A stretch of 64,000 nucleotides of DNA from Alphaproteobacteria bacterium (GTDB lineage: Bacteria > Pseudomonadota > Alphaproteobacteria > UBA828): the NCBI GenBank assembly GCA_022826665.1, contig JAJDUK010000105.1, positions 1-64,000 on the forward strand, given 5' to 3'. Below the pieces are notes generated by a model, which was given only the letters and a program-made list of their open reading frames with translations, was not told the DNA's origin and did no database searches. Positions 19,644 through 28,325 of this stretch are shown here, one piece after another (the first letter of the stretch is position 1; each line of letters starts with the position of its first letter). The position numbers and the translations under genes were made by a program.

Positions 19644-21977
19644 TCAGGCGTCCTGCATGGAGCGGATCGCGCGGGCAATCGTTTCCGGCGTCGCCGGCGC
19701 ATCGAGCGCGGGCACCCGCCCCGGATTGAGGCTAGCGATGGCGTTCGAGATCGCCGAGAACACCGAGATCGCCAGCATCAGGGGCGGCTCGCCCACCGCT
19801 TTCGAGCGGTAGATGGTCGGCTCCCTGTTGCCCTTGGATTTCCACAGTGCGACCCTGAAGTCCTCCGGCACATCGCTCGCGACCGGTATCTTGTAGGTGG
19901 AGGGCGCGTGGGTCGTGAGCCGGCCCTTCGCATCGAACACCAGCTCTTCGGTGGTGAGCCAGCCCATGCCCTGCGCGAAGCCGCCTTCGATCTGGCCGAT
20001 GTCGATCGCGGGATTGAGCGAATTGCCGACATCGTGGAGCAGGTCCACGCGGTCCACCCGCATCTCTCCGGTCAGCGTATCGATCGTCACCTCCGAGCAG
20101 GCGGCGCCGTAGGCGAAATAGAGGAATGGCCGCCCGCTCGCCGAGGCACGGTCCCAAGTGATCTTCGGCGTCGCGAAGTAACCGGTCGAAGACAGCGAGA
20201 CCCGTTCCAGGAAGCAGGTCTTCGCCAGCTCGGCGAAGGGGATGTCCTGCCCGCCGACCGTGACCGTGCTGTCGGCGAAGCGGACCTCCGCCTTGGGCAC
20301 CTGGTAGAGCCGGCCAGCCAGAGCGGCCATGCGATCCTTGATCGTGGCGGCTGCCCGCTTTGCCGCCATCCCGTTCAGATCGGAGCCGGACGACGCGGCG
20401 GTGGGCGTCGTGTTGGGCACCATGTCGGTCTTCGTCGCGGTGATCTTCACGTGCTCGAAGCCGATGCCGAATTCCTCCGCCACGACCTGCGCGACCTTGG
20501 TGTGGAGCCCCTGCCCCATCTCGGTGCCGCCGTGGTTCACCAGCACCGAGCCGTCGGTATAGACGTGCACGAGCGCGCCCGCCTGGTTGAGGTGCTTCAG
20601 CGTGAAGGCGATCCCGAACTTGACCGGCGTGAGCGACATCCCCTTCTTGAGAAAGCGGTTGCTCCCGTTGAAGGCCGCGATGCCCCTGCGCCGCTCCCGG
20701 TAGTCGCTGGTCGTCTCCAGCTCGCGCACCAGCCGCGGCAGGATGTTGTCGCCCACCTTCATGCCGTAGGGCGTAATGTCCCGCCCGCGGCCGTAGAGAT
20801 TGCGCTTGCGCACGTCCAGCGGGTCGAGGCCGAGCCGGCAGGCGATGTCGTCCATCATCCGCTCGGCGAGCATCATGCCCTGCGGCCCGCCGAACCCCCT
20901 GAACGCCGTGTTCGAGACCGTGTCGGTCTTGACCCGCCGCGAGAGGATCCGCGCGCTCGGATAGAAGTAGGCGTTGTCGGCGTGGAACATGGCCCGGTCG
21001 CAGACGGCCATGGAGAGATCGGCCGAGTAGCCGCAGCGGGCGTTGAGCGCGCCGTCGACCGCCACAAGTCTGCCGGTGTCGTCGCAGCCGTAGCTGTAAT
21101 CGACCCTGAAGTCGTGGCGCTTGCCGGTCATGATCATGTCGTCGTCGCGGTCGAGGCGGAGCTTGGCGGCCGAGCCGGTCACGCTGGCTGCGAGCGCGGC
21201 GAGGCAGGCCCATTGTGCCGCCTGGCTCTCCTTGCCGCCGAAGGCGCCGCCCATGCGCCGGCATTCGCACACCACGTCCGAGTCCGGCTTGCCCAGCATG
21301 GCCGCCACGAGGTGTTGGATTTCCGAAGGATGCTGCGTCGACGAAAGGACATGCATCGCGCCGCCCTCGCCGGGCAGCGCCAGGGCGACTTGCCCCTCGA
21401 GATAGAAGTGCTCCTGACCGCCGACGTGGAGTGAGCCCGACCCCGTATGTGGGGCCTGCTTCATGTCCGCGCCCGGCTCGCCGCGCAGGAACTGGTAGTC
21501 GGGAACCACCGTTTCGCCGGAGGCGAGACCTGCCTCGACCGAGACGCGCGGCTCCTCCTCGTCGACCGTGATGCGGGCCAGGCGGCTGGCGCGGCGGGCC
21601 TCGTCCCGGCTCAGCGCCACCACCGCGAAGACCACCTGGCCGTGAAACGCGATGAATCCGTCGGCGAGGATCGGGTCGTCGCCGAAGACCGGGCTGCAAT
21701 CGTTCTTTCCGGGGATGTCGGCGGCGGTGAGCACCGCCGCGACGCCCGGCGCGGCCCGGACCGCATCGAGGTCGAGCGCGGTGATCCGGCCACGCGCGGC
21801 ATGATTGGCATATCCGGGCGCGACGTGCACCAGCGCCGCCGGCTCGGGAACGTCGTCAATGAAGCGCGCCGTGCCCTGGACGTGCCCGCGCGCGCTGTCG
21901 TGGGCGAGCGCTCGCCCGACCGCGCCGTTGCCGTCGCCGGGCGCGGTCCGCTCCGCTTGAAGAACCTCAGGCGGCAC
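19644..21977 (-). CDS. xdhB: Xanthine dehydrogenase, molybdenum-binding subunit
   Basis: A 777-residue subunit that holds molybdopterin and oxidises hypoxanthine and xanthine to urate. Key residues can be lined up with bovine xanthine oxidase: E250 in GGAFGGKE (E802), R328 in CDRAMFH (R880), F362 in FRGFGGPQ (F914) and the catalytic base E730 in KAVGEPP (E1261). So all substrate-binding positions I can check are kept. The start is GTG at 21977, with GGAGG nine bases before it; the xdhA stop lies inside its first codons, an 11-base overlap. The open frame continues upstream to 22238, but those residues are arginine-rich shadow of xdhA. Confidence 0.95.
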   Translation of the reverse strand: MPPEVLQAERTAPGDGNGAVGRALAHDSARGHVQGTARFIDDVPEPAALVHVAPGYANHAARGRITALDLDAVRAAPGVAAVLTAADIPGKNDCSPVFGDDPILADGFIAFHGQVVFAVVALSRDEARRASRLARITVDEEEPRVSVEAGLASGETVVPDYQFLRGEPGADMKQAPHTGSGSLHVGGQEHFYLEGQVALALPGEGGAMHVLSSTQHPSEIQHLVAAMLGKPDSDVVCECRRMGGAFGGKESQAAQWACLAALAASVTGSAAKLRLDRDDDMIMTGKRHDFRVDYSYGCDDTGRLVAVDGALNARCGYSADLSMAVCDRAMFHADNAYFYPSARILSRRVKTDTVSNTAFRGFGGPQGMMLAERMMDDIACRLGLDPLDVRKRNLYGRGRDITPYGMKVGDNILPRLVRELETTSDYRERRRGIAAFNGSNRFLKKGMSLTPVKFGIAFTLKHLNQAGALVHVYTDGSVLVNHGGTEMGQGLHTKVAQVVAEEFGIGFEHVKITATKTDMVPNTTPTAASSGSDLNGMAAKRAAATIKDRMAALAGRLYQVPKAEVRFADSTVTVGGQDIPFAELAKTCFLERVSLSSTGYFATPKITWDRASASGRPFLYFAYGAACSEVTIDTLTGEMRVDRVDLLHDVGNSLNPAIDIGQIEGGFAQGMGWLTTEELVFDAKGRLTTHAPSTYKIPVASDVPEDFRVALWKSKGNREPTIYRSKAVGEPPLMLAISVFSAISNAIASLNPGRVPALDAPATPETIARAIRSMQDA

Positions 21978-23454
21978 GCTCGGTGTCCTCCGGCCGCAGT
22001 CCCACCAGTCGGGTCTCGGTGCTCGCCGTCCCGCCCGCCTCGTGCAGGGCCTTGCGGAGCAGCGCCTGCGCCGTCTCCAGCCGATACCGGGCGCCGGCTC
22101 GCATGTCGTCAATGGGCTGGAAGTCCATTGCCAGCGCCTTGCAGATGGCTTCCCAGCCTTGCGGGTCGTCAAGCGGCAGGTCTCTGAGGGCCGATTCCGT
22201 GGCGGCGGCCCGCTTCGGCGTGGCCGCCATGCCACCAAAGGCGACGCGCGCGTGCGTGATGCGGCCCGTCTCCACGGTGAACCTGAACGCGCCCAGGACG
22301 GCGGAAATGTCCTGATCGAAGCGTTTGGAGATCTTGTAGCAGCGGAAGACGTGGTCGGATTCGAGGCGCGGCACGTCGATCCCGGTCACGAACTCGCCGG
22401 CCGCCCGGTCCTGCTTGCCGTAGTCGATGAAGAAGTCTTCGAGCGGCATCGACCGCGTCGCCTGGCCCCGGCGCAGGTGCAGCGTCGTACCGAGCGCAAT
22501 CAAGGCTGGCATTGAATCGCCGATCGGGGAGCCGTTGGCGATATTGCCTCCAATCGTCCCCACTGCGCGGACCTGCTTGCCGCCGAAACGACGCAACAGC
22601 TCGACGAGATCGGGATCGATCGCCGCCATGGCGGGTTCCGCCTGCGCATGAGTGACGCCCGCTCCAAAATAGAAGCCCTGCTCGGTCTCGCGCATCTCCG
22701 CCAAGCCGGCCACCCTTCCCAGAAGAATGATCTTCGGCAAGGCCCGCAGCTGCTTGGTGATCCAAAGGCCGACATCAGTGGCGCCCGCGACCAGCGTGGC
22801 GTCCGGATGCCGCACGTAGAGGCGGGCCAGGGCATCGACCGTGGCCGGTGCAGCCAGGAAACCCGCCTCCTCATCGCCGATGAAGATGTCCTCGCCATCG
22901 TTGAGCGCCGCCAGGCGTTCGGTGGTGTTGGCCCGGTGCGCCGCGAATGCGTCGCGCGGCGTTCCGTCGCACGCCTCCAGCGCCGCATCGACGATCGGCC
23001 GGTAGCCGGTGCAGCGGCACAGATTGCCGGCGAGCGTGTCGTTCACCGCCTGCCGGTCCGCGCGCCCGCCAGCGTGATAAAGCGTGAAGAGACTCATCAC
23101 GATGCCCGGCGTGCAGAAGCCGCATTGGCTGCCGTGATGCCTGAGCACCGCGTCCTGCACCGGGTGCAGTGCGCCGTTCGCACCGGCCAAATCCTCCACC
23201 GCGACCAGCTCCTTGCCGTCGATCATCCCTAGAAGGCAGATGCAGGCGTTGACCGGCGCGTACTCCAGCCCGCCGTCCTGCAGGGTGCCGAGCGCCACGG
23301 TGCAGGCGCCGCAGTCGCCCTCAGCGCAGCCCTCCTTGGTGCCGTAGGCATGGCGGCGCAGTCGCAGATAGTCGAGCAGGGTCTCATTCGCGCCCACATC
23401 GGTCAGCGAGACGACCTCGCCGCGGTGGAGAAACCGGACCGACGAGCGCGTCAT
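21967..23454 (-). CDS. xdhA: Xanthine dehydrogenase, 2Fe-2S and FAD subunit
   Basis: A 495-residue subunit. The first 2Fe-2S cluster uses C43, C48 and C51 (GCAEGDCGAC) plus C71 or C73; the second uses CGFCTPG near 112 and NLCRCTG near 144. The C-terminal half is the FAD domain (FAD_binding_5 with TIGGNIANGSP near 300) and the CO dehydrogenase flavoprotein C-terminal domain. It passes electrons from the Mo site to NAD. It begins three bases after the uraH stop and overlaps xdhB, so uraH-xdhABC is tightly coupled. Confidence 0.95.
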   Translation of the reverse strand: MTRSSVRFLHRGEVVSLTDVGANETLLDYLRLRRHAYGTKEGCAEGDCGACTVALGTLQDGGLEYAPVNACICLLGMIDGKELVAVEDLAGANGALHPVQDAVLRHHGSQCGFCTPGIVMSLFTLYHAGGRADRQAVNDTLAGNLCRCTGYRPIVDAALEACDGTPRDAFAAHRANTTERLAALNDGEDIFIGDEEAGFLAAPATVDALARLYVRHPDATLVAGATDVGLWITKQLRALPKIILLGRVAGLAEMRETEQGFYFGAGVTHAQAEPAMAAIDPDLVELLRRFGGKQVRAVGTIGGNIANGSPIGDSMPALIALGTTLHLRRGQATRSMPLEDFFIDYGKQDRAAGEFVTGIDVPRLESDHVFRCYKISKRFDQDISAVLGAFRFTVETGRITHARVAFGGMAATPKRAAATESALRDLPLDDPQGWEAICKALAMDFQPIDDMRAGARYRLETAQALLRKALHEAGGTASTETRLVGLRPEDTERAA

Positions 23455-23457
23455 GCG

Positions 23458-23802
23458 TCAACTGCCGCGATAGGTGGAGTAGCCATACGCGGAAAGTAGC
23501 AGCGGGACGTGGTAGTGGCCTTGCGGATCCGCGACACCGAAGCGCACCGGCACGACATCGAGGAACGGCGGTTCGGGAAGCGGCCCGCCGGCACGCCTTC
23601 GATAGTCGCCCGCCATGAAGCGCAGCTCGTAGGTCCCGGCGGCAAACGCCTCCCCTTCCAGCAAAGCGCCCTCGACCCGGCCGTCGTCGTTCGTCACGAC
23701 TGTCTTGAGCCGTTCCGCCGCCGCGCCGTCCAGGCGCCAGAGCTCCACCGTCAATCCCCCCGCTGGCGTGCCCAGCGTCAAATCGAGGACATGTGTCGTC
23801 AA
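23458..23802 (-). CDS. uraH: 5-Hydroxyisourate hydrolase (transthyretin-like)
   Basis: A 114-residue cytoplasmic or periplasmic tetramer-forming enzyme that hydrolyses 5-hydroxyisourate, the PuuD product, to OHCU. The N-terminal TTHVLD and the C-terminal YSTYRGS are the family's signature active-site ends; GHYHVPLL near residue 95 supplies another conserved His. The start must be TTG at 23802: an in-frame TGA lies 18 bases upstream and there is no ATG between. It is the promoter-proximal gene of the 13 kb purine operon. No signal peptide is visible, so action in the cytoplasm is assumed. Confidence 0.92.
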   Translation of the reverse strand: MTTHVLDLTLGTPAGGLTVELWRLDGAAAERLKTVVTNDDGRVEGALLEGEAFAAGTYELRFMAGDYRRRAGGPLPEPPFLDVVPVRFGVADPQGHYHVPLLLSAYGYSTYRGS

Positions 23803-23869
23803 CCGCCCGATGGGTCTTCACTCCTCGGCTGCCGATTGCGTTTTATCGTCTCTTCAAAACAACCGGCGA

Positions 23870-23879
23870 TTGTCTACGA
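23870..23879. promoter_or_regulatory. Candidate GntR/FadR-type operator upstream of uraH
   Basis: TTGTCTACGA fits the TNGTNNACNA pattern of FadR-subfamily GntR regulators and lies about 70 bases before the uraH start, in the most AT-rich part of the 276-base gap 23803-24078. A short ACAA-N7-TTGT inverted repeat overlaps it. The same gap holds a 6-bp stem-loop (TCAGGC at 23994-23999 with GCCTGA at 24005-24010). No regulator gene is nearby, so the assignment is weak. Confidence 0.25.
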
Positions 23880-24078
23880 AATTTTGAGATCGCAAAAGAA
23901 CGGTATTTCGTGAACCAGCACTGCAGCGGCGCGGCGAAGCATCGTATCGGCGTTCGGCTCCAGGCGTGGTGGTAACTGGGGCGGGGCGAGCCCTCAGGCT
24001 TCTTGCCTGACGCGGCGCGGGTTCGGCAGAGGCGTGGCTGCCGTCCGCGCCAGCACGGCGCACCGATGTCAGCGCGAC

Positions 24079-25101
24079 TCAGGTGGTGACGACGATCTTG
24101 CCGCGCTGCACGTTGGATTCCATGTAGCGATGGGCGTCCACGATCTGCTCGAGCGGGAAGGTCCGGTCGATGATCGGCCTCAACGCGCCGGAGGCCACCT
24201 CGTCATGTACGAAGGCAAAGCAAGCGGCGCGCTTTTCCGGCAGGCGCATCGTGTCGTACAGGCTGTGGAACTTGAAGAAGAGCCGCTTCGCGAGCATCGG
24301 CAGGACGGGGATGTCGATCGGCTCGGTGCGGAGGTTGCCGTAGTTGACGATGAGCCCATAGGGCTGCGCCGCCGCGACGAGATCGCCAATGAAGGCGCCG
24401 CCCACCGGGTCGTAGGCGATGGTGAAGCCCTGGCCGCCGGTGATCTCCTTCACGCGGGTCTCCAGGTCCTCCTCCTCGGTGGCGACGACGTGATCCGCAC
24501 CGGCGCCATAGAGAAAATCTGCCTTCTCGGACTTGCGTGTGGCCGCGATGACCGTGGCCCCGGCATTCTTCGTGATCTGCAGCCCGGCAAGCGCGGCGCT
24601 GCTGCTCGCCGCCGTAACCAGAACGATGTCGTCGGACGATACGCCGGCGTGATCGACAAGCCCGCCCCACGCGGTGCCGTACTGGCACCAGCTCGCGCCG
24701 GCCTCCACCGCCGAAATGTCGTCGGGATTGCGCGCGACGCAGAACGCGGGCACCACCGCGCTCTCGCCGTAGAGGCCGTACTTGTTGACGGAATCGCTGG
24801 TCCAGTTGCCCCACTGATCCCACGAGTTGAAGGGAACGGCACCGGCGCGGTCGCCGATGGAGAGGCCTGAGACGCCAGGGCCCAGCGCATCGACCACGCC
24901 GCTCGCCTCGATCCCGATGCGGGAAGGGAAGCTGGGGTGCGAGACATAGGCGCCGTTCCGCAACATGATCTCCGCCCGGTTCAGGCCGATCGCCTCGATC
25001 TTGAGGCGAACCTCGCCCTCCCCCGGCTCTTCGAGCGGCTCGTCGCGAACCTCCAGGACCTCCGGGCCGCCGTGTCTGGCAAAGCGAACGATGCGTGGCA
25101 T
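24079..25101 (-). CDS. Quinone-oxidoreductase-like MDR family dehydrogenase
   Basis: A 340-residue medium-chain dehydrogenase/reductase of the zeta-crystallin/quinone reductase class. It starts with the groES-like fold (PRIVRFARHGGPEVL, then the EAIGLNRAEIMLR segment near 36-48) and has a Rossmann nucleotide-binding half with VTAASSSAALAGLQI near 160-174. The zinc-binding Cys residues of true alcohol dehydrogenases are absent, so an NADPH-dependent quinone or enone reductase is likely. It stands alone between the purine operon and a divergent secreted-protein gene, with no substrate clue. Confidence 0.8.
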   Translation of the reverse strand: MPRIVRFARHGGPEVLEVRDEPLEEPGEGEVRLKIEAIGLNRAEIMLRNGAYVSHPSFPSRIGIEASGVVDALGPGVSGLSIGDRAGAVPFNSWDQWGNWTSDSVNKYGLYGESAVVPAFCVARNPDDISAVEAGASWCQYGTAWGGLVDHAGVSSDDIVLVTAASSSAALAGLQITKNAGATVIAATRKSEKADFLYGAGADHVVATEEEDLETRVKEITGGQGFTIAYDPVGGAFIGDLVAAAQPYGLIVNYGNLRTEPIDIPVLPMLAKRLFFKFHSLYDTMRLPEKRAACFAFVHDEVASGALRPIIDRTFPLEQIVDAHRYMESNVQRGKIVVTT

Positions 25102-25291
25102 GCGATTGACCTCTCCCCGTCTCGGAAACTCTGTCGAACGTTTGGATGATAAGGCTTGAGAACGGTCGAGTGGAGCCCTCGCCCGGTCGAAAACGCCCGC
25201 ACCACGCCCGCGGGCACACGATTTCGAGAAGGCGCCATAATTCGGTCGTATTCCCGTGCGATCGTCGCCTCAACGGCCGGGGTGACTGCTG

Positions 25292-26113
25292 TTGCGGCTT
25301 CTTCACAGGGGACGATGGTTCGGAGGTCGCCCGCTCCGCTCTCGGTGGGCGCTCGTCGTGGGCTGCGCCATGGTCCTGATCGGCTCCGTGACGGCGGTCG
25401 CCCCGGCTGACTCGGCTGAGTCCGACGAAACGACCTACCTCCACCCGTCTCCCTGGGAAGCGGCCGACGCCGAAGCGCAATTCTTGGCCGACCGCCTTCT
25501 TCGAAGGGAAGGCGGCGGCCTGATGTTGGACGACGAGCGCCAGCGCGCACTCCGTCACGAGGTCAAGCAGGCTCTGTCGCTTATTCGCCGCGCGTATCCG
25601 GCGATGGCAGACGTTCGCGTGCGAGAGGAATACAGGCCGGGGAGGATCATACTTGGCCTCAAGGGTGAGCTAAAAGACACCGTTGTCGGCATGTGGAACG
25701 ATGAGAACGCGCTCACCCCGCCACCCACCGGGCACGCGGCCTTCGATGCCCTCAATGCGAAGTTGGGGCTCAAGGCTGCAGAGACGCTCCGCTTTGGCGG
25801 TTACGCTTTCCTGGACGTGGACGAGCGCGTGGACGTGATAGAGGCGGCTTTTGCCTATTTCATGATCGACGGCGTTGACTACGCCCGGCCCGAATGGGCG
25901 GTAGGGGGTAGCCCCGATGTCGACGCGGCCAAGGTGCAGGGTATCTGGCACTTCGTCTTTCGCAACGCGTGGGGCGACTGCCCGGCCGGCTGCATCCACA
26001 GCGAGCTCTCGTTCTTCATTGTTGCAAACGGTGAGGTCCAGCGGATCGGGCGCGCAGAGGCGCGCAGCATGGACCCCATCGCGACGCTTCTCGCGGACAG
26101 GGGCTGGCGCTAA
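25292..26113 (+). CDS. Secreted protein of unknown family
   Basis: A 273-residue protein I do not recognise. The N-terminus is a long positive n-region followed by ALVVGCAMVLIGSVTAV and ADSA near residue 42, a plausible Sec signal. The mature part is mixed and soluble-looking. It contains RRAYPAMADVRVREE near 95 and a C-terminal block WGDCPAGCIHSELSFF near 228-243 with two Cys in CPAGC, possibly a disulfide or metal loop. The start is TTG at 25292; no ATG precedes the hydrophobic segment, and the first in-frame ATG would fall inside it, so the start is uncertain. It is divergent from the MDR gene and convergent with the amidohydrolase gene 27 bases away. It looks slightly less GC-rich than its neighbours. 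Confidence 0.55.
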   Translation: MRLLHRGRWFGGRPLRSRWALVVGCAMVLIGSVTAVAPADSAESDETTYLHPSPWEAADAEAQFLADRLLRREGGGLMLDDERQRALRHEVKQALSLIRRAYPAMADVRVREEYRPGRIILGLKGELKDTVVGMWNDENALTPPPTGHAAFDALNAKLGLKAAETLRFGGYAFLDVDERVDVIEAAFAYFMIDGVDYARPEWAVGGSPDVDAAKVQGIWHFVFRNAWGDCPAGCIHSELSFFIVANGEVQRIGRAEARSMDPIATLLADRGWR

Positions 26114-26140
26114 TCGGGATGGAGGCGGACCTGCGCCCGT

Positions 26141-27253
26141 TCAAGCGGTTGGCAGGTCGAAGTTGTAGAAGCGGGCGCAGTTGTTGAAGGTGATGTCCCG
26201 CCGCGTCTCCTCATCCAGATGGCCGAAGACGCGCTCGATCACCGCCATCGTATTCGGATAGGTGCAGCGCGCGTGGGGAAAGTCCGAGCCCCACATGATG
26301 GTCTTCGGGTCGATCACGTCCAGCACCTTGTCGAGGTAGGGATCGTCGATCAGCCCGTGATAGATCTGGCCCATGTACTCCTCGATGGGCCGCTTGATCT
26401 TGGGGATGTCCAGCGCCGGGCCGAAGTCGTCCTGAATCTGCTTGGCGCGGAACAGCCAGTAGGGTAGCCAGCAGACCTCGTACTCCGAGAGCACAAGCTT
26501 GAGGTTCTCGAAGCGGTCGAGGACGCCGCCAAAAATGAACTCGTTGGCGAGCACGGGCCCGGCCTCCGCCAGGACGCCGATGCAGGTGCGCGGCACGTTG
26601 ATGCGCTCAGGCCCGTGCAGGACGAAGGGGTCGACCTCGTTTCCGGTGATGATGTGGAGCGTCACCGGCTGGTCCAGCTCCTGCGCCAGCGCCCAGAAGG
26701 GATCGTAGTGCTTGTCCTGGAACGGCGGCCACTCGGGGCGGGAGTCGCAGTTGATGATCACGCTCTTCAGCCCGCGCTTCGCGGTGCGCTCCAGCTCCTT
26801 GCAGGCCCAGTCGATGTCCGCCATGTGGATCATCGAGGTGCCGTAGAGCTGCTTCGGCGCGTGGCTGCAGTATTCAGCGAGCCAGTCGTTGAACACGCTG
26901 CACAGGTCCTCGACCAGCCGGTCGTCCCGCGCGCGCATCGCGTAGAGCATCCAGGTCGAGTTCACGATCTCGCCGACGACACCGTCCTCTTTCATGCACT
27001 CCAGCCGGATCGCGGGGTCAGTGCCTGAGCCCACGAGCTTTCGCTGCAGCTCCTCGTCGCCCTCGACGATCTCGTCCACGCGCACGTATTCGAACCCGGT
27101 GAAGAAGTGGTCGCCCTTGATGCCGGCATGTTCGGACACCATGCGCGGCACGGCATCGCCGTAGCGCGCGCCGAGCGGCTTCGACCACAGGTCCGCCGGC
27201 TCGATTACGTGGGAATCGCCGGAGATAACGGGCAGTTGTCCGTTTGCAGACAT
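26141..27253 (-). CDS. Amidohydrolase family 2 (ACMSD-like) metal-dependent hydrolase/decarboxylase
   Basis: A 370-residue TIM-barrel enzyme of the amidohydrolase_2 family. ISGDSHVIEP at 10-19 carries the first metal ligands (D13, H15), a His in VTLHIITGNE lies near 204, and MWGSDFPHARCTYP near 326-339 carries the last metal Asp. The family includes decarboxylases and C-C or C-N hydrolases acting on ring-cleavage products and hydroxybenzoates. It lies downstream of a CUT2-type importer (31 bases after the permease gene), and upstream on the same strand are a NicX-like ring-cleaving dioxygenase and a Rieske oxygenase. A role in breaking down an aromatic or heteroaromatic compound is inferred. 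Confidence 0.8.
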   Translation of the reverse strand: MSANGQLPVISGDSHVIEPADLWSKPLGARYGDAVPRMVSEHAGIKGDHFFTGFEYVRVDEIVEGDEELQRKLVGSGTDPAIRLECMKEDGVVGEIVNSTWMLYAMRARDDRLVEDLCSVFNDWLAEYCSHAPKQLYGTSMIHMADIDWACKELERTAKRGLKSVIINCDSRPEWPPFQDKHYDPFWALAQELDQPVTLHIITGNEVDPFVLHGPERINVPRTCIGVLAEAGPVLANEFIFGGVLDRFENLKLVLSEYEVCWLPYWLFRAKQIQDDFGPALDIPKIKRPIEEYMGQIYHGLIDDPYLDKVLDVIDPKTIMWGSDFPHARCTYPNTMAVIERVFGHLDEETRRDITFNNCARFYNFDLPTA

Positions 27254-27283
27254 CGCTAACTTCTGAGCCCTGGTTTTGGAGAA

Positions 27284-28309
27284 CTAGTCTCTGAGCATGA
27301 GCAGCAGCTTCTGCCGGTAGTTGTCGGCGATCACCGCGAGGATGAGCAGGATGCCGATCACCACCAGCTGCATGTAGGAGCTGATGCGCAGCAGGTTCAT
27401 GCCGTTCTGCACGAGGATGATGAAGATGGCGCCGAGCACCACGTTGGGCAGCCGCCCGGTGCCGCCGAAGAGGCTGACGCCGCCGATCACGCAGGCCGCG
27501 ATCGAGAGCAGCGGGTACTCCTTGCCGATGTTGCCCTCGCCGCTTTCCAACCGCGCGGTCAGCATGATCGCGCCGATGGTCGTGATCGCGGCGGTCACGA
27601 CGTAGGCCATGAACAGGTAGAAGCGCGTGCTGATGCCCGAAAGCTGCGAGGCCTTGAGGTTGCCGCCGAGCGCGTAGAGATAGCGCCCCATCCGGGTCCA
27701 GTTGAGGAACACGTACATCAGGATGATGAACCCGATGGTGATCCAGATCGGGATCGGGACACCGATTCCCCTGCCGTAGCCGAGGACGTTCGCGAAGTTG
27801 TCCGGCATGCCGTAGATCGGCGTGCCGCCGGTGATCATGAGCGCGATGCCGAAGACGATGGACGACATCGCCAGCGTCATCATGAAGGGCGGCACGCGGA
27901 AGACCGCCACGCCGATGCCGTTGACCACGCCGATGCCGGTGCCGGCGCCAAAGCCGGCGAGGCAGCCGATGAGGATCGCGGCCGTGGTGGCCTCGCCGCC
28001 GTCCCACACGCCCACCATGGTCATGGATGTGATGACCGAGACCAGGGCGAACATGACACCCACCGAGAGATCGAGGCCTGCGGTCAACAGCACGACCATC
28101 TGGCCCATGGAGACCATGATCAGGTAAGTGGACTGGCGCGCGACCTGCATGAGATTGCGGCCGCTGAAGAAATTGTCCGTGGTAATCGCGAAGACAATGA
28201 TTGCGATGATGAGGAACCAGGGGAGCACGCCCGCGCGGACGAAGATGAGCGTCGCAAAATACTCCGCCCTCTCCAACGCCGTCGGACGCTGCTGGGCTAC
28301 ATCGGCCAT
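27284..28309 (-). CDS. ABC importer permease, CUT2 (RbsC) type
   Basis: A 341-residue inner-membrane permease of BPD_transp_2 type with eight to ten hydrophobic segments. GLDLSVGVMFALVSV near 77-91 is the typical RbsC/XylH motif, and ACVIGGVSLFGGTG near 272-285 is the conserved C-terminal loop. GGAGGGAGAG precedes the ATG. It lies 16 bases after the ATPase gene and works with the TorT-like binding protein encoded upstream. Confidence 0.88.
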   Translation of the reverse strand: MADVAQQRPTALERAEYFATLIFVRAGVLPWFLIIAIIVFAITTDNFFSGRNLMQVARQSTYLIMVSMGQMVVLLTAGLDLSVGVMFALVSVITSMTMVGVWDGGEATTAAILIGCLAGFGAGTGIGVVNGIGVAVFRVPPFMMTLAMSSIVFGIALMITGGTPIYGMPDNFANVLGYGRGIGVPIPIWITIGFIILMYVFLNWTRMGRYLYALGGNLKASQLSGISTRFYLFMAYVVTAAITTIGAIMLTARLESGEGNIGKEYPLLSIAACVIGGVSLFGGTGRLPNVVLGAIFIILVQNGMNLLRISSYMQLVVIGILLILAVIADNYRQKLLLMLRD

Positions 28310-28325
28310 AAACTCTCCCTCCGGA

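Noticed and set aside
19732-21699. A 655-codon minus-strand frame inside xdhB
   Set aside because: Same strand but a different frame from xdhB, which carries all catalytic residues; the product is low-complexity and arginine-rich.
23994-24010. A 6-bp stem-loop as a terminator for the MDR dehydrogenase gene
   Set aside because: The stem is short and no T-run follows on the relevant strand.
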